Source of the DNA: Pseudomonadales bacterium
GTDB lineage: Bacteria > Pseudomonadota > Gammaproteobacteria > Pseudomonadales > DT-91
NCBI GenBank assembly: GCA_013215025.1
Contig: JABSRR010000043.1
Coordinates: forward strand, 1-8,585
DNA length: 8,585 nt
Reading direction: 5' to 3'
Within the stretch, counting starts at the first letter, position 1, and every line of letters starts with the position of its first letter. Below, one piece after another: positions 1 through 5,599 of this stretch. The notes under the pieces were generated by a model. That model did no database searches. It was not told the DNA's origin and saw only the letters and a list, made by a program, of their open reading frames with translations. The position numbers and the translations under genes are program-made.

Positions 1-473
1 TGGTTAAGGTAGTAAGCCATGCCGACGTCAGGAAAAAAGCCAATCGAGACTTCGGGCATCGCTAAACGGCTGGATTCAGTCACAATGCGAAAATCACAGG
101 GCATAAATAAACCCATACCGCCGCCCATGACGATACCGTCGCCCAAAACGATGATAGGCTTGCTGAACTCACTTAGCTGTAAATTGAGTTGATATTCAGC
201 TGTGAAAAAAGCTTCGGCTAGCTCTTGCTGCTGTTGCAGAACCTGTTGGCTGACGGTTTTAATATCGCCTCCGGCACAGAAGCCTTTTTCCCCTTGGCCT
301 GTGATCAAGACCGCTGCTATATGACTGTCTTGCTCCCATTCGCTTAGGTGAAGACTGATGTCTTGCACCATCTGAAGATTTAAGGCATTGATGGCACTGG
401 CTCGGGCCAATTCAATGACCCCGATATTGCCGCCATTGGCGGCGATGATTCGAGTGTGGATATAGTTGCTCAC
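1..473 (-). CDS. 3-hydroxyisobutyryl-CoA hydrolase-like enoyl-CoA hydratase/isomerase family protein (partial, C-terminus outside window)
   Basis: Translating the minus strand from a GTG at 473 gives 157 open residues running off the left edge. The crotonase core is clear: an oxyanion-hole stretch GFCAGGDIK (64-72), KPIIVLGDGIVMGGGMGL (105-122) and MPEVSIGFFPDVG (139-151). The last motif, with Glu141 and Asp149 in the positions of the catalytic pair of HIBCH, is typical of 3-hydroxyisobutyryl-CoA hydrolases, which release 3-hydroxyisobutyrate in valine breakdown. The F-F-x-x-E-Y-x-L-N segment (89-97) is also HIBCH-like. A general enoyl-CoA hydratase remains possible because the C-terminal half, which separates these groups, is missing. 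The GTG start is supported by an AAGG Shine-Dalgarno 6 nt upstream and the absence of a nearby in-frame ATG. The gene diverges from the thioesterase across 163 nt. Confidence 0.88.
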   Translation of the reverse strand, partial: MSNYIHTRIIAANGGNIGVIELARASAINALNLQMVQDISLHLSEWEQDSHIAAVLITGQGEKGFCAGGDIKTVSQQVLQQQQELAEAFFTAEYQLNLQLSEFSKPIIVLGDGIVMGGGMGLFMPCDFRIVTESSRLAMPEVSIGFFPDVGMAYYLN

Positions 474-636
474 TGACTGCCTTATAAAATGTGTTTGGCC
501 ATAAGCTTAATCCAATCATTTGTTTGTGCCAATCGAAGTTGTGGTGCTAGAGTTGTTTTGTTATCGCCAGTGATCGCTATTGTACGTCGTCACTCGGCAA
601 CTTTATTGACTACTTGATCGACTTCTTGATCGATAA
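474..636. promoter_or_regulatory. Divergent intergenic region between the crotonase and thioesterase genes
   Basis: This 163-nt gap must hold the promoters of both divergent genes. I see no strong sigma-70 site. For the minus-strand gene, a TTGGCA-like -35 (complement of 527-532) lies 17 nt from a poor TAAGCT -10. For the plus-strand gene nothing convincing is visible. The right end holds a 12-bp tandem duplication (608-631), listed separately. Confidence 0.4.
608..631 (+). repeat. 12-bp tandem duplication just upstream of the thioesterase start
   Basis: GACTACTTGATC (608-619) is followed directly by GACTTCTTGATC (620-631), 11 of 12 bases identical, and then by a partial third GAT. It ends 5 nt before the first candidate ATG at 637, so it occupies the place where a Shine-Dalgarno would be expected. 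It probably arose by replication slippage. Confidence 0.75.
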
Positions 637-1134
637 ATGGATATTTTTATGCCGTCAGCTAATCAGCATGCACAGTACACTCAGCGTTTACAGCGTTTTA
701 TAGAAAATCATTTGCCATTAGTTAAAGCCATGGGGGCAGAGATTACTGATTACTCTGATAAGGCGTTTTCACTTTCTGCGCCCTTGGCCCTGAATCACAA
801 CGATAAAATGACCGGCTTTGGTGGCAGCCTCTATTGTCTCTGTGTTACGAATGCGATTGGTTTGATGTTTATCAAGTGTTTTGAGCAAGGCCTTAACCCT
901 GATTTAGTGGTCAGTCATGCCGAGATTGATTATCAACGGCCGGTGGCGGATGCGCTCATTACCGCGACTGCTTCATCGCCTGATACGGCGGACTGGCAAC
1001 AGTTTTTTACGCGCTTTGATGAGCGCGGCAAGGCGGGTATGTCGCTTAGCTCACATATTTATTCTGCGGGCCAGCTGGCGGTTAGCTTTAACGGTCGATT
1101 TGCGATCGTTGGCGAAACTGACAGCAGTTGCTAA
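637..1134 (+). CDS. YiiD C-terminal-type hotdog-fold thioesterase
   Basis: This 165-residue protein matches the stand-alone thioesterase domain found at the C-terminus of E. coli YiiD (FabY). The best family signature is APLALNHNDKMTGFGGSLY (48-66), the beta strand and loop leading into the long hotdog helix, followed by HAEIDYQRPV (94-103) and a closing strand FNGRFAIV (151-158). Such proteins are thought to hydrolyse acyl-CoA or acyl-ACP thioesters in the cytoplasm; the substrate here is unknown. There is no N-acetyltransferase domain as in full-length YiiD. The start is uncertain: an in-frame TAA sits directly before the ATG at 637, and a second ATG lies at 649; neither has a good Shine-Dalgarno. 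A WS/DGAT gene follows 41 nt downstream, suggesting co-transcription and a joint role in acyl-chain handling. Confidence 0.85.
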   Translation: MDIFMPSANQHAQYTQRLQRFIENHLPLVKAMGAEITDYSDKAFSLSAPLALNHNDKMTGFGGSLYCLCVTNAIGLMFIKCFEQGLNPDLVVSHAEIDYQRPVADALITATASSPDTADWQQFFTRFDERGKAGMSLSSHIYSAGQLAVSFNGRFAIVGETDSSC

Positions 1135-1148
1135 TTTGCTATGATGGA

Positions 1149-1162
1149 CCTCTTAATAGAGG
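1149..1162 (+). promoter_or_regulatory. Hairpin enclosing the WS/DGAT ribosome binding site
   Basis: CCTCT (1149-1153), loop TAAT and AGAGG (1158-1162) form a perfect 5-bp stem whose right arm is the Shine-Dalgarno AGAGGAA of the gene starting at 1176. An outer TGCT/AGCA pairing (1137-1140 with 1164-1167) could extend it across an asymmetric internal loop. The Shine-Dalgarno to ATG spacing is rather long, 11 nt. The hairpin may limit initiation unless ribosomes from the upstream gene open it; that is inference. Confidence 0.5.
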
Positions 1163-1175
1163 AAGCATAATAATA

Positions 1176-2897
1176 ATGAAACAACTCGGTATTACAGATT
1201 CAGCTTTTATTAATCTTGAACACCCTTATACGCCTCAGCATATAGGCAGCTTTGGCATTTATGATCAGTCGACCGCGCCTGGTGGTCAGGTTCGCTTTAA
1301 ACAAGTCATTGCATTTTTTGAACGTCAGCTAAAACAAATGCCGATGTTTAGAACCCGACTAGTGACAGCTGCTAGAGGTTTTGCACGTCAGTATTGGCAC
1401 GTGGATGAAGACTTTGATGTTGAGTTTCATGTGCGCCACCTCGCCTTGCCGGCGCCAGGTGATTGGCGGCAACTGTGTATTTTGATTGCACGTTTGCACT
1501 CGCGTCCCTTGGATATGACCCGTCCGCTGTGGGAATCTTATATTATTGAAGGTTTAGATAATATCCCGCATCTGCCGAAGGGCTGCTTTGTTATCTATAA
1601 CAAGCTGCATCACTCTCTGGTTGATGGTGGCGGCGCTAACGGTTTTATGCAGGCAATTCATGACTTGGAGCCTGTGGTACATGAAGTTTCTGAGGCTGAT
1701 CAACAAGCTACCATTTATTCTGAAGATTCGCACCTAACCAAAGGTATGATTGCTGGCGAGATGACCAAAAATTATATCGACAATATTTGGAAAGAGAGTA
1801 AAGGTGGCATCGATACTGTTTCTGCAATGTTTCGCTCTGGCATGCAGTTGGCGAAAGGTGATGTCAATGCACCACCGATAACGGCACCTGAAACTCGCTT
1901 TAACCAACCGGTGAGAACGCACCGAGTAATTGAGTCGGCAAGCTTTGATCTAGAGGCCTTAAAGCAGATTAAAAATCTCAACGAAGTAAAGTTAAATGAT
2001 GTTGTGCTGGCAATAGTGTCAGGGGGTATGCGTAAGTATCTTGAACATTATCGCGAGTTGCCAAAGCAACCAATGGTTGCAACAGTGCCGATGAATATGC
2101 GCTCGCGACGAGATGATACGGGTGAGAATAATCAGGTTGGCTCTATGTTTGCTAACCTCAATAGCGATATTGATGATCCGTTAGAGCGCTTGCGGGCAAT
2201 TCATCGCAGTACTGAAGAAGCTAAGGCGTTTAGCGAAACCAGTCCGCTGAAAGACACCTTGAAAATTGCCGGTGCCTTATCTCCACGCTTTACTCAGCGC
2301 CTAGTGCGTTTTTACGTTGATAATGATCTAACAAAAAAGCTGCCGTTTAAGGTGAATACGGTGGTTTCTAATGTGGCCGGCCCGCCCATGCCACTCTATG
2401 CTTCGGGTGCAAAATTAGTTCAGTACGGGGGCTTGGGTGTGTTAACACCGGGCGTGGGCCTATTCCATCTTGCCTTTACCTATATGGGCGAGATGAGTAT
2501 TACCATTCTCGCCGATCGAAATATGCTGCCAGACCCGCAGTTTTATCGCGAGTGCCTCGAGGCCGCTTTTCAAGAGCTTAAAGACTTAAGTGTATCTTCA
2601 GCTAATTCTGACAAAGCTAAGTCTGAAAACGCTAAGCCAGTTAAAACTAAGGCCAAAGCTGAGGCTAAGGCAAAAACTAAGGCCAAAGCTACGGTCAAAA
2701 CTAAGGCTAAGGCAAAAACGAAGCCGCAGGCGAAAACCAAGACTAACAGCAAAACGAAAACAAAAAGCAAGGCCAAGCCCAAGTTAGCAGCTACTAAAAC
2801 AGCTGCAGCCAAGCCAGAGGCGATTGATCAGCAGGCAGAAGCGTCTGATAATACGGCGTCAACATCAACGACTGACTCTTCGCGCCGCAGCGCCTAG
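1176..2897 (+). CDS. Wax ester synthase/diacylglycerol acyltransferase (WS/DGAT) with lysine-rich tail
   Basis: This enzyme joins acyl-CoA to fatty alcohols or diacylglycerol, making storage wax esters or triacylglycerol at the membrane and lipid-droplet surface. The catalytic HHSLVDG motif (145-151; His146 and Asp150 expected to be key) is intact. Other family landmarks are RPLW (116-119), ND (274-275) and SNVAGP (398-403). The conserved enzyme spans about residues 1-472, the usual family length. It is followed by a tail of about 100 residues (479-573) made of KTKAKA-type repeats, with 25 lysines between residues 480 and 546, ending in a polar Ser/Thr/Asp segment. The frame stays open upstream to an ATG at 1128, but that start overlaps the thioesterase gene. 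I chose 1176 because MKQLGITDSAFINLE is the normal family N-terminus and a Shine-Dalgarno AGAGGAA precedes it, giving 573 residues. Confidence 0.93.
   Translation: MKQLGITDSAFINLEHPYTPQHIGSFGIYDQSTAPGGQVRFKQVIAFFERQLKQMPMFRTRLVTAARGFARQYWHVDEDFDVEFHVRHLALPAPGDWRQLCILIARLHSRPLDMTRPLWESYIIEGLDNIPHLPKGCFVIYNKLHHSLVDGGGANGFMQAIHDLEPVVHEVSEADQQATIYSEDSHLTKGMIAGEMTKNYIDNIWKESKGGIDTVSAMFRSGMQLAKGDVNAPPITAPETRFNQPVRTHRVIESASFDLEALKQIKNLNEVKLNDVVLAIVSGGMRKYLEHYRELPKQPMVATVPMNMRSRRDDTGENNQVGSMFANLNSDIDDPLERLRAIHRSTEEAKAFSETSPLKDTLKIAGALSPRFTQRLVRFYVDNDLTKKLPFKVNTVVSNVAGPPMPLYASGAKLVQYGGLGVLTPGVGLFHLAFTYMGEMSITILADRNMLPDPQFYRECLEAAFQELKDLSVSSANSDKAKSENAKPVKTKAKAEAKAKTKAKATVKTKAKAKTKPQAKTKTNSKTKTKSKAKPKLAATKTAAAKPEAIDQQAEASDNTASTSTTDSSRRSA
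2641..2770 (+). repeat. Imperfect internal repeats encoding the K/A/T-rich tail
   Basis: The stretch is built from degenerate 6-nt steps (AAGGCN, AAAACT and variants) encoding Lys-Ala and Lys-Thr pairs. An exact 18-bp copy, AAAACTAAGGCCAAAGCT, occurs at 2643-2660 and 2673-2690, 30 bp apart, and GGCTAAGGCAAAAAC recurs at 2663-2677 and 2705-2719. All copies stay in frame, so length changes by multiples of 3 would keep the gene open. Confidence 0.8.
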
Positions 2898-2904
2898 CTG
2901 AATC

Positions 2905-2961
2905 GTGGCTAAAGTGAAAAGTGGCTAAGGTGAATAGTGGCTAAGGTGAATAGTGGCTAAG
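2905..2961 (+). repeat. 16-bp tandem repeat containing the recJ start codon and Shine-Dalgarno
   Basis: The unit GTGGCTAAGGTGAATA occurs exactly at 2921-2936 and 2937-2952. A first copy at 2905-2920 differs at two positions, and a fourth, partial copy (GTGGCTAAG, 2953-2961) is the first three codons of recJ. The AAGGTG of each copy acts as a plausible Shine-Dalgarno for the GTG of the next. The period is not a multiple of three, so successive GTGs lie in different frames and open 7-codon mini-ORFs, the last of which (2937-2960) overlaps the recJ start by 8 nt. Confidence 0.9.
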
Positions 2962-4767
2962 TTTCAAACAGCGCGACAGTATCTGCCGCGCCCTCAATCG
3001 CTCGCTGATCACTCGGCGCTATATACAAAAACACTTGCTGGCGAGCCCTATGCACTGCCAGATTTCATGCAGCAAATATGCTATAGCCGTGAGGTTTGTC
3101 AGCCGCAAGATTTAGCAATGTCGCTATCGCAATTGCAAGACCCTTTTACCCTGAAAGGTATGCATGCGGCTATCGCGCGTCTAGAGCAAGCTTATCAGCA
3201 ACAGCAGTCGATATTGATCGTGGGCGATTTTGATGCCGATGGTGCCACCAGCACTGCGCTGATGCTGCAGGGCTTAGCTGTATTAGGCTTTAGCCATGTC
3301 GATTACTGTGTGCCTGACCGATTTATCTATGGTTATGGCCTGTCGACGGAGATTGTTACCTCGATTGCTGATGATGCGGCAAAGCCTGATTTAATTATCA
3401 CCGTTGACAATGGCATTGCCAGTGTTGAGGGTGTTAACTTGGCAAAGCAGCTGGGCATCGATGTATTGATTACCGATCATCACTTGGTGGGTAAAACATT
3501 GCCAGATGCCGTTGCGATAATAAACCCCAACCAGCCAGACTGTCAGTTCCAGTATAAGCATTTGGCTGGGGTTGGTGTGGCATTTCACCTGTTGATGGCA
3601 ATCCGCATGCGCTGGCGTCAATCCGGATTGTTTGATGCCGACTCCTTAGTTGAGCCTAATCTGGCGCAGTTTCTCTATCTCGTCGCATTAGGCACAGTCG
3701 CCGATGTCGTTAAAATAGATGGCTACAATCAAGTGCTGGTGCAGCAGGGCTTGATTCGTATGCGTAACAACGTGATCAATGAAGGTCTTCGTGCATTAAT
3801 CAGGCTCTGCAATATTGATCAGCGGTATCTAAGCAGTACCGATATCGCTTTTAAATTAGCGCCTCGCATCAATGCTGCCGGACGATTGGATGATATGCGA
3901 CACGGTATCGAATTATTGCGCTGTGCTGATGCCGATACGGCGACACAGCTGGCAGCTGAACTTGACCACACTAATCAGCGACGTAAGCAAATCGAAAAAA
4001 CGATGCGCGCTGAGGCCGATGCTGAGCTTGAGCAAATAACCGCCGTTACAGCTGAGCAGCTGCCTCGCTGCCTATGTTTGTATCAAGAAAATTGGCATCA
4101 AGGTGTGGTCGGTTTGATTGCCTCACGCTTAAAGTCGCAATATTACCGGCCGGTGATAGCCTTTGCACCGGTCTATGATGCTGATCAACAGTTGATCAGT
4201 TTGAAGGGCTCAGGTCGCTCGATTGAGGGGATTCACTTACGTGATATGTTAGATCAATTGGCTACTCAGCGGCCAAGTTTGATAAATAAGTTTGGTGGTC
4301 ATGCCATGGCGGCTGGTCTCAGCATACAGCCAGAGGACTTTGCTGAATTTAGTCAACAGTTTGATCGCATGTTGTCAGCATTTGACCAATCGCTGTTTAC
4401 CGAGCAATGTTTTTACGATGCCAAGCTAGCGCCTGAGGATCTCACGCTTGAACATGCGCTAACGCTAGAGCAATTGTTGCCGTGGGGGCAGGGTCTGCCA
4501 GAGCCTTTATTTTATGGTGAGTTTGAAGTGCTCAGTATATCGATTTTGTCAGCGCAGCATATTAAAGCGTCGGTCAGATTGGAGCAGCAGAGCTTTGAGC
4601 TGATGGATTTTTTTGCAGATCTTGAGTTCTGGCAGCAGCTTGATAGCTCAGCGACTAAAGTTGCCGCCGTGTATTATCGAATGGCAGTTAATCGCTTTCG
4701 CGGTGCGCAGCGTTTGCAGCTTATTGTTGAAGATATATTGCCGCTAGCGCTTGGCAATATTCAATAG
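2953..4767 (+). CDS. recJ: Single-stranded-DNA-specific 5'-3' exonuclease RecJ
   Basis: RecJ degrades single-stranded DNA 5' to 3' in RecF-pathway recombination, mismatch repair and base excision repair in the cytoplasm. The 604 residues (E. coli RecJ is 577) carry the whole DHH phosphoesterase core: GDFDADGATST (91-101, metal ligands Asp92, Asp94 and Asp96), VDNG (151-154), TDHH (174-177) and ALGTVADVV (245-253). The DHHA1 domain has KGSGRS (418-423) and FGGHAMAAG (447-455), and a C-terminal OB-like part ends in a segment resembling the E. coli end (NRFRGAQRLQL). No active-site residue is missing. The start is a GTG at 2953: an in-frame TGA lies at 2947-2949, and AAGG sits 6 nt upstream inside the tandem repeat. 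It lies 55 nt after the WS/DGAT gene, possibly in the same transcript, and converges on the unknown gene at 4793-5305. Confidence 0.97.
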   Translation: MAKFQTARQYLPRPQSLADHSALYTKTLAGEPYALPDFMQQICYSREVCQPQDLAMSLSQLQDPFTLKGMHAAIARLEQAYQQQQSILIVGDFDADGATSTALMLQGLAVLGFSHVDYCVPDRFIYGYGLSTEIVTSIADDAAKPDLIITVDNGIASVEGVNLAKQLGIDVLITDHHLVGKTLPDAVAIINPNQPDCQFQYKHLAGVGVAFHLLMAIRMRWRQSGLFDADSLVEPNLAQFLYLVALGTVADVVKIDGYNQVLVQQGLIRMRNNVINEGLRALIRLCNIDQRYLSSTDIAFKLAPRINAAGRLDDMRHGIELLRCADADTATQLAAELDHTNQRRKQIEKTMRAEADAELEQITAVTAEQLPRCLCLYQENWHQGVVGLIASRLKSQYYRPVIAFAPVYDADQQLISLKGSGRSIEGIHLRDMLDQLATQRPSLINKFGGHAMAAGLSIQPEDFAEFSQQFDRMLSAFDQSLFTEQCFYDAKLAPEDLTLEHALTLEQLLPWGQGLPEPLFYGEFEVLSISILSAQHIKASVRLEQQSFELMDFFADLEFWQQLDSSATKVAAVYYRMAVNRFRGAQRLQLIVEDILPLALGNIQ

Positions 4768-4784
4768 CGCTAGGGTGGTTCACC
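4744..4784. terminator. Possible bidirectional stem-loops between convergent genes
   Basis: CTAGCGC (4744-4750) pairs perfectly with GCGCTAG (4767-4773) around a 16-nt loop and straddles the recJ stop codon. Immediately after it, GGTG-GTT-CACC (4774-4784) forms a second small hairpin. They occupy the 25-nt gap where recJ and the minus-strand gene converge, which suits a shared terminator. No T-run follows on either strand, so this is a weak call. Confidence 0.35.
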
Positions 4785-4792
4785 TCGCTTAC

Positions 4793-5305
4793 TTAAGCTT
4801 GGCTAAACATTGGCCGAACTCTGCTTTTACATGCACTAGCCGCTGTAGGCGTTATTGCTAATTGATGCGAGCTAGGCTGTATCGTTTGAAGCTGAAAACG
4901 GGCTGACCATTTATTCACGGTATCCTCAGAATAATCGCAAGTGGCGCTTATGCCCCGCATCAGATCATTTTCACTGTAATAGATGGCATATCGTCGAACA
5001 CTGATGCGTGCCAGTTTTATCAATTTCATTAAGCTACGGTGGCGCTGAAGTACGCGATACAGCATGGCCAGTTCGGTAATTGCATTCACAAAGCGAATTT
5101 CACAGCGCGCCTGATCGGCGTCAAGCTCCAGTAATAAGTCAGCAATTTGGCATGCCTTGAGTAGTTGATGTGCGGCACTCAGCATATCCTCTGCTGCAAT
5201 CATTCGGCGTGCTTCAAAAACAAGTGTGGCACACCGTCGCTTAGCCTGTTCAGGCTGGCTTAGCATGATAGCTAGGTCATCTTGATTCATGGCATATTTG
5301 AGCAT
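4793..5305 (-). CDS. Hypothetical protein, alpha-helical, 170 residues
   Basis: I do not recognise this protein. The frame is open from 5326, but I place the start at the ATG at 5305 because the minus strand there has a near-ideal Shine-Dalgarno TTAGGAG (complement of 5314-5320) 8 nt upstream; the longer start would put that site inside the gene. Residues 10-105 look like a bundle of amphipathic helices rich in Leu, Ala and Arg, with a basic patch at 88-105 (several Arg, Lys and His). Residues 141-170 are Ser/Thr/Ala/Pro-rich and probably disordered. There is no signal peptide, no membrane segment and no cysteine pair suggesting metal binding. It converges with recJ and diverges from pnt, whose upstream region holds Fur boxes about 140-220 nt from this start. 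That the gene is real is supported by the ribosome binding site and by its filling the gap cleanly. Confidence 0.7.
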   Translation of the reverse strand: MLKYAMNQDDLAIMLSQPEQAKRRCATLVFEARRMIAAEDMLSAAHQLLKACQIADLLLELDADQARCEIRFVNAITELAMLYRVLQRHRSLMKLIKLARISVRRYAIYYSENDLMRGISATCDYSEDTVNKWSARFQLQTIQPSSHQLAITPTAASACKSRVRPMFSQA

Positions 5306-5313
5306 TGCTTCAT

Positions 5314-5320
5314 CTCCTAA
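5314..5320 (-). promoter_or_regulatory. Strong Shine-Dalgarno deciding the start of the hypothetical gene
   Basis: On the minus strand this reads TTAGGAG, ending 8 nt before ATG 5305. It argues against the in-frame ATG at 5326. Confidence 0.7.
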
Positions 5321-5338
5321 CGACATTTCTAGCTTATT

Positions 5339-5347
5339 TGATATAAT
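5339..5347 (+). promoter_or_regulatory. Extended -10 promoter element
   Basis: TGATATAAT is an exact TGnTATAAT extended -10, which can work with a weak -35. Transcription would start near 5354, giving pntAA a leader of about 245 nt that includes both Fur boxes. No good -35 is visible upstream. Confidence 0.4.
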
Positions 5348-5381
5348 GTGCGCGATTTTGGTGCTTTTTAGGGCAAGCAGT

Positions 5382-5400
5382 GCTTAAACTAAGCTTTTTT
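5382..5400 (+). terminator. Short hairpin with U6 tract in the pnt leader
   Basis: GCTTA (5382-5386), loop AAC and TAAGC (5390-5394) are followed at once by TTTTTT (5395-5400). The left arm can instead pair with AAGC at 5375-5378, so two exclusive folds exist. The 5-bp A/T-containing stem is weak for a terminator, but its position about 30 nt after a possible transcription start is suggestive of attenuation or a very short RNA. Confidence 0.35.
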
Positions 5401-5441
5401 CCCGCAGTCGCCGTAAAATACACCACAGAATGCATATTAAT

Positions 5442-5460
5442 GCAAATGATTATCATTAAC
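5442..5460 (+). promoter_or_regulatory. Fur box 1
   Basis: By hand count, 16 of 19 bases match the Fur consensus (read as GATAATGATTATCATTATC), with a perfect 6-1-6 inverted repeat AATGAT-T-ATCATT centred on 5451. It overlaps a TTAACC -35-like hexamer (5456-5461), which lies 15 nt from a TAAAAT -10 (5477-5482), a sensible place for iron-dependent repression. Confidence 0.75.
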
Positions 5461-5476
5461 CATCAGGTGTTTTGTT

Positions 5477-5482
5477 TAAAAT
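5477..5482 (+). promoter_or_regulatory. Candidate -10 hexamer between the Fur boxes
   Basis: TAAAAT matches TATAAT at five of six positions. The best -35, TTAACC (5456-5461), is only 15 nt away. If used, transcription would start near 5489, with Fur box 1 on the -35 and Fur box 2 just downstream of the start. Confidence 0.35.
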
Positions 5483-5503
5483 ACCACCAAAACAAAGATT
5501 ATT

Positions 5504-5542
5504 TTCTACAACAAATGATAATCATTATCATTTGTTGTAGAA
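5504..5542. promoter_or_regulatory. Fur box 2 inside a perfect 39-bp palindrome
   Basis: The arms are 19 bp each and fully complementary around a single central C at 5523. The core 5516-5530, TGATAATCATTATCA, is an exact 7-1-7 Fur site. Because of the symmetry, a 19-mer matching the Fur consensus at 16 positions can be read on either strand (5511-5529 and 5517-5535). The outer arms, TTCTACAACAAA and its complement, go well beyond a normal Fur box. No T-run follows, so it does not look like a terminator. The right arm runs into TAGAAT (5538-5543), another -10-like hexamer. Confidence 0.85.
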
Positions 5543-5599
5543 TGCGCGGCTTAATTTGTTGTCTAGCAGCATAGCCCAAATTTTCGACTAAGGAATTTT

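Noticed and set aside
917..1144. Plus-strand 75-residue ORF in another frame of the thioesterase gene
   Set aside because: It is an arginine-rich shadow frame with no ribosome binding site, lying inside a recognised gene.
1128..1175. Upstream extension of the WS/DGAT gene to ATG 1128
   Set aside because: It overlaps the thioesterase end and adds 16 residues unlike the family N-terminus, whereas ATG 1176 has a Shine-Dalgarno and the normal start.
2570..2812. Minus-strand frame encoding a very hydrophobic 80-residue peptide
   Set aside because: It is the complement of the Lys/Ala repeat codons in the WS/DGAT tail, which automatically reads as Leu, Val, Ala and Phe; it has no credible Shine-Dalgarno.
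5306..5326. Upstream start (ATG 5326) for the unknown minus-strand gene
   Set aside because: Seven extra codons would contain the strong TTAGGAG ribosome binding site that fits ATG 5305.
5430..5459. Nine-codon leader peptide ORF overlapping Fur box 1
   Set aside because: It has no ribosome binding site and no run of regulatory codons as in amino-acid attenuators; it is probably chance.
5504..5542. The long palindrome as an intrinsic terminator or transposon end
   Set aside because: No T-run follows, and there is no flanking duplication, matching distant inverted repeat or transposase; the exact Fur 7-1-7 core explains the centre better.
5380..5574. Plus-strand 64-residue ORF across the Fur boxes
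   Set aside because: Its Ile-rich parts are just the ATGATAATCATTAT Fur-site sequence translated. It has no Shine-Dalgarno and no family resemblance, and it covers two regulatory sites.
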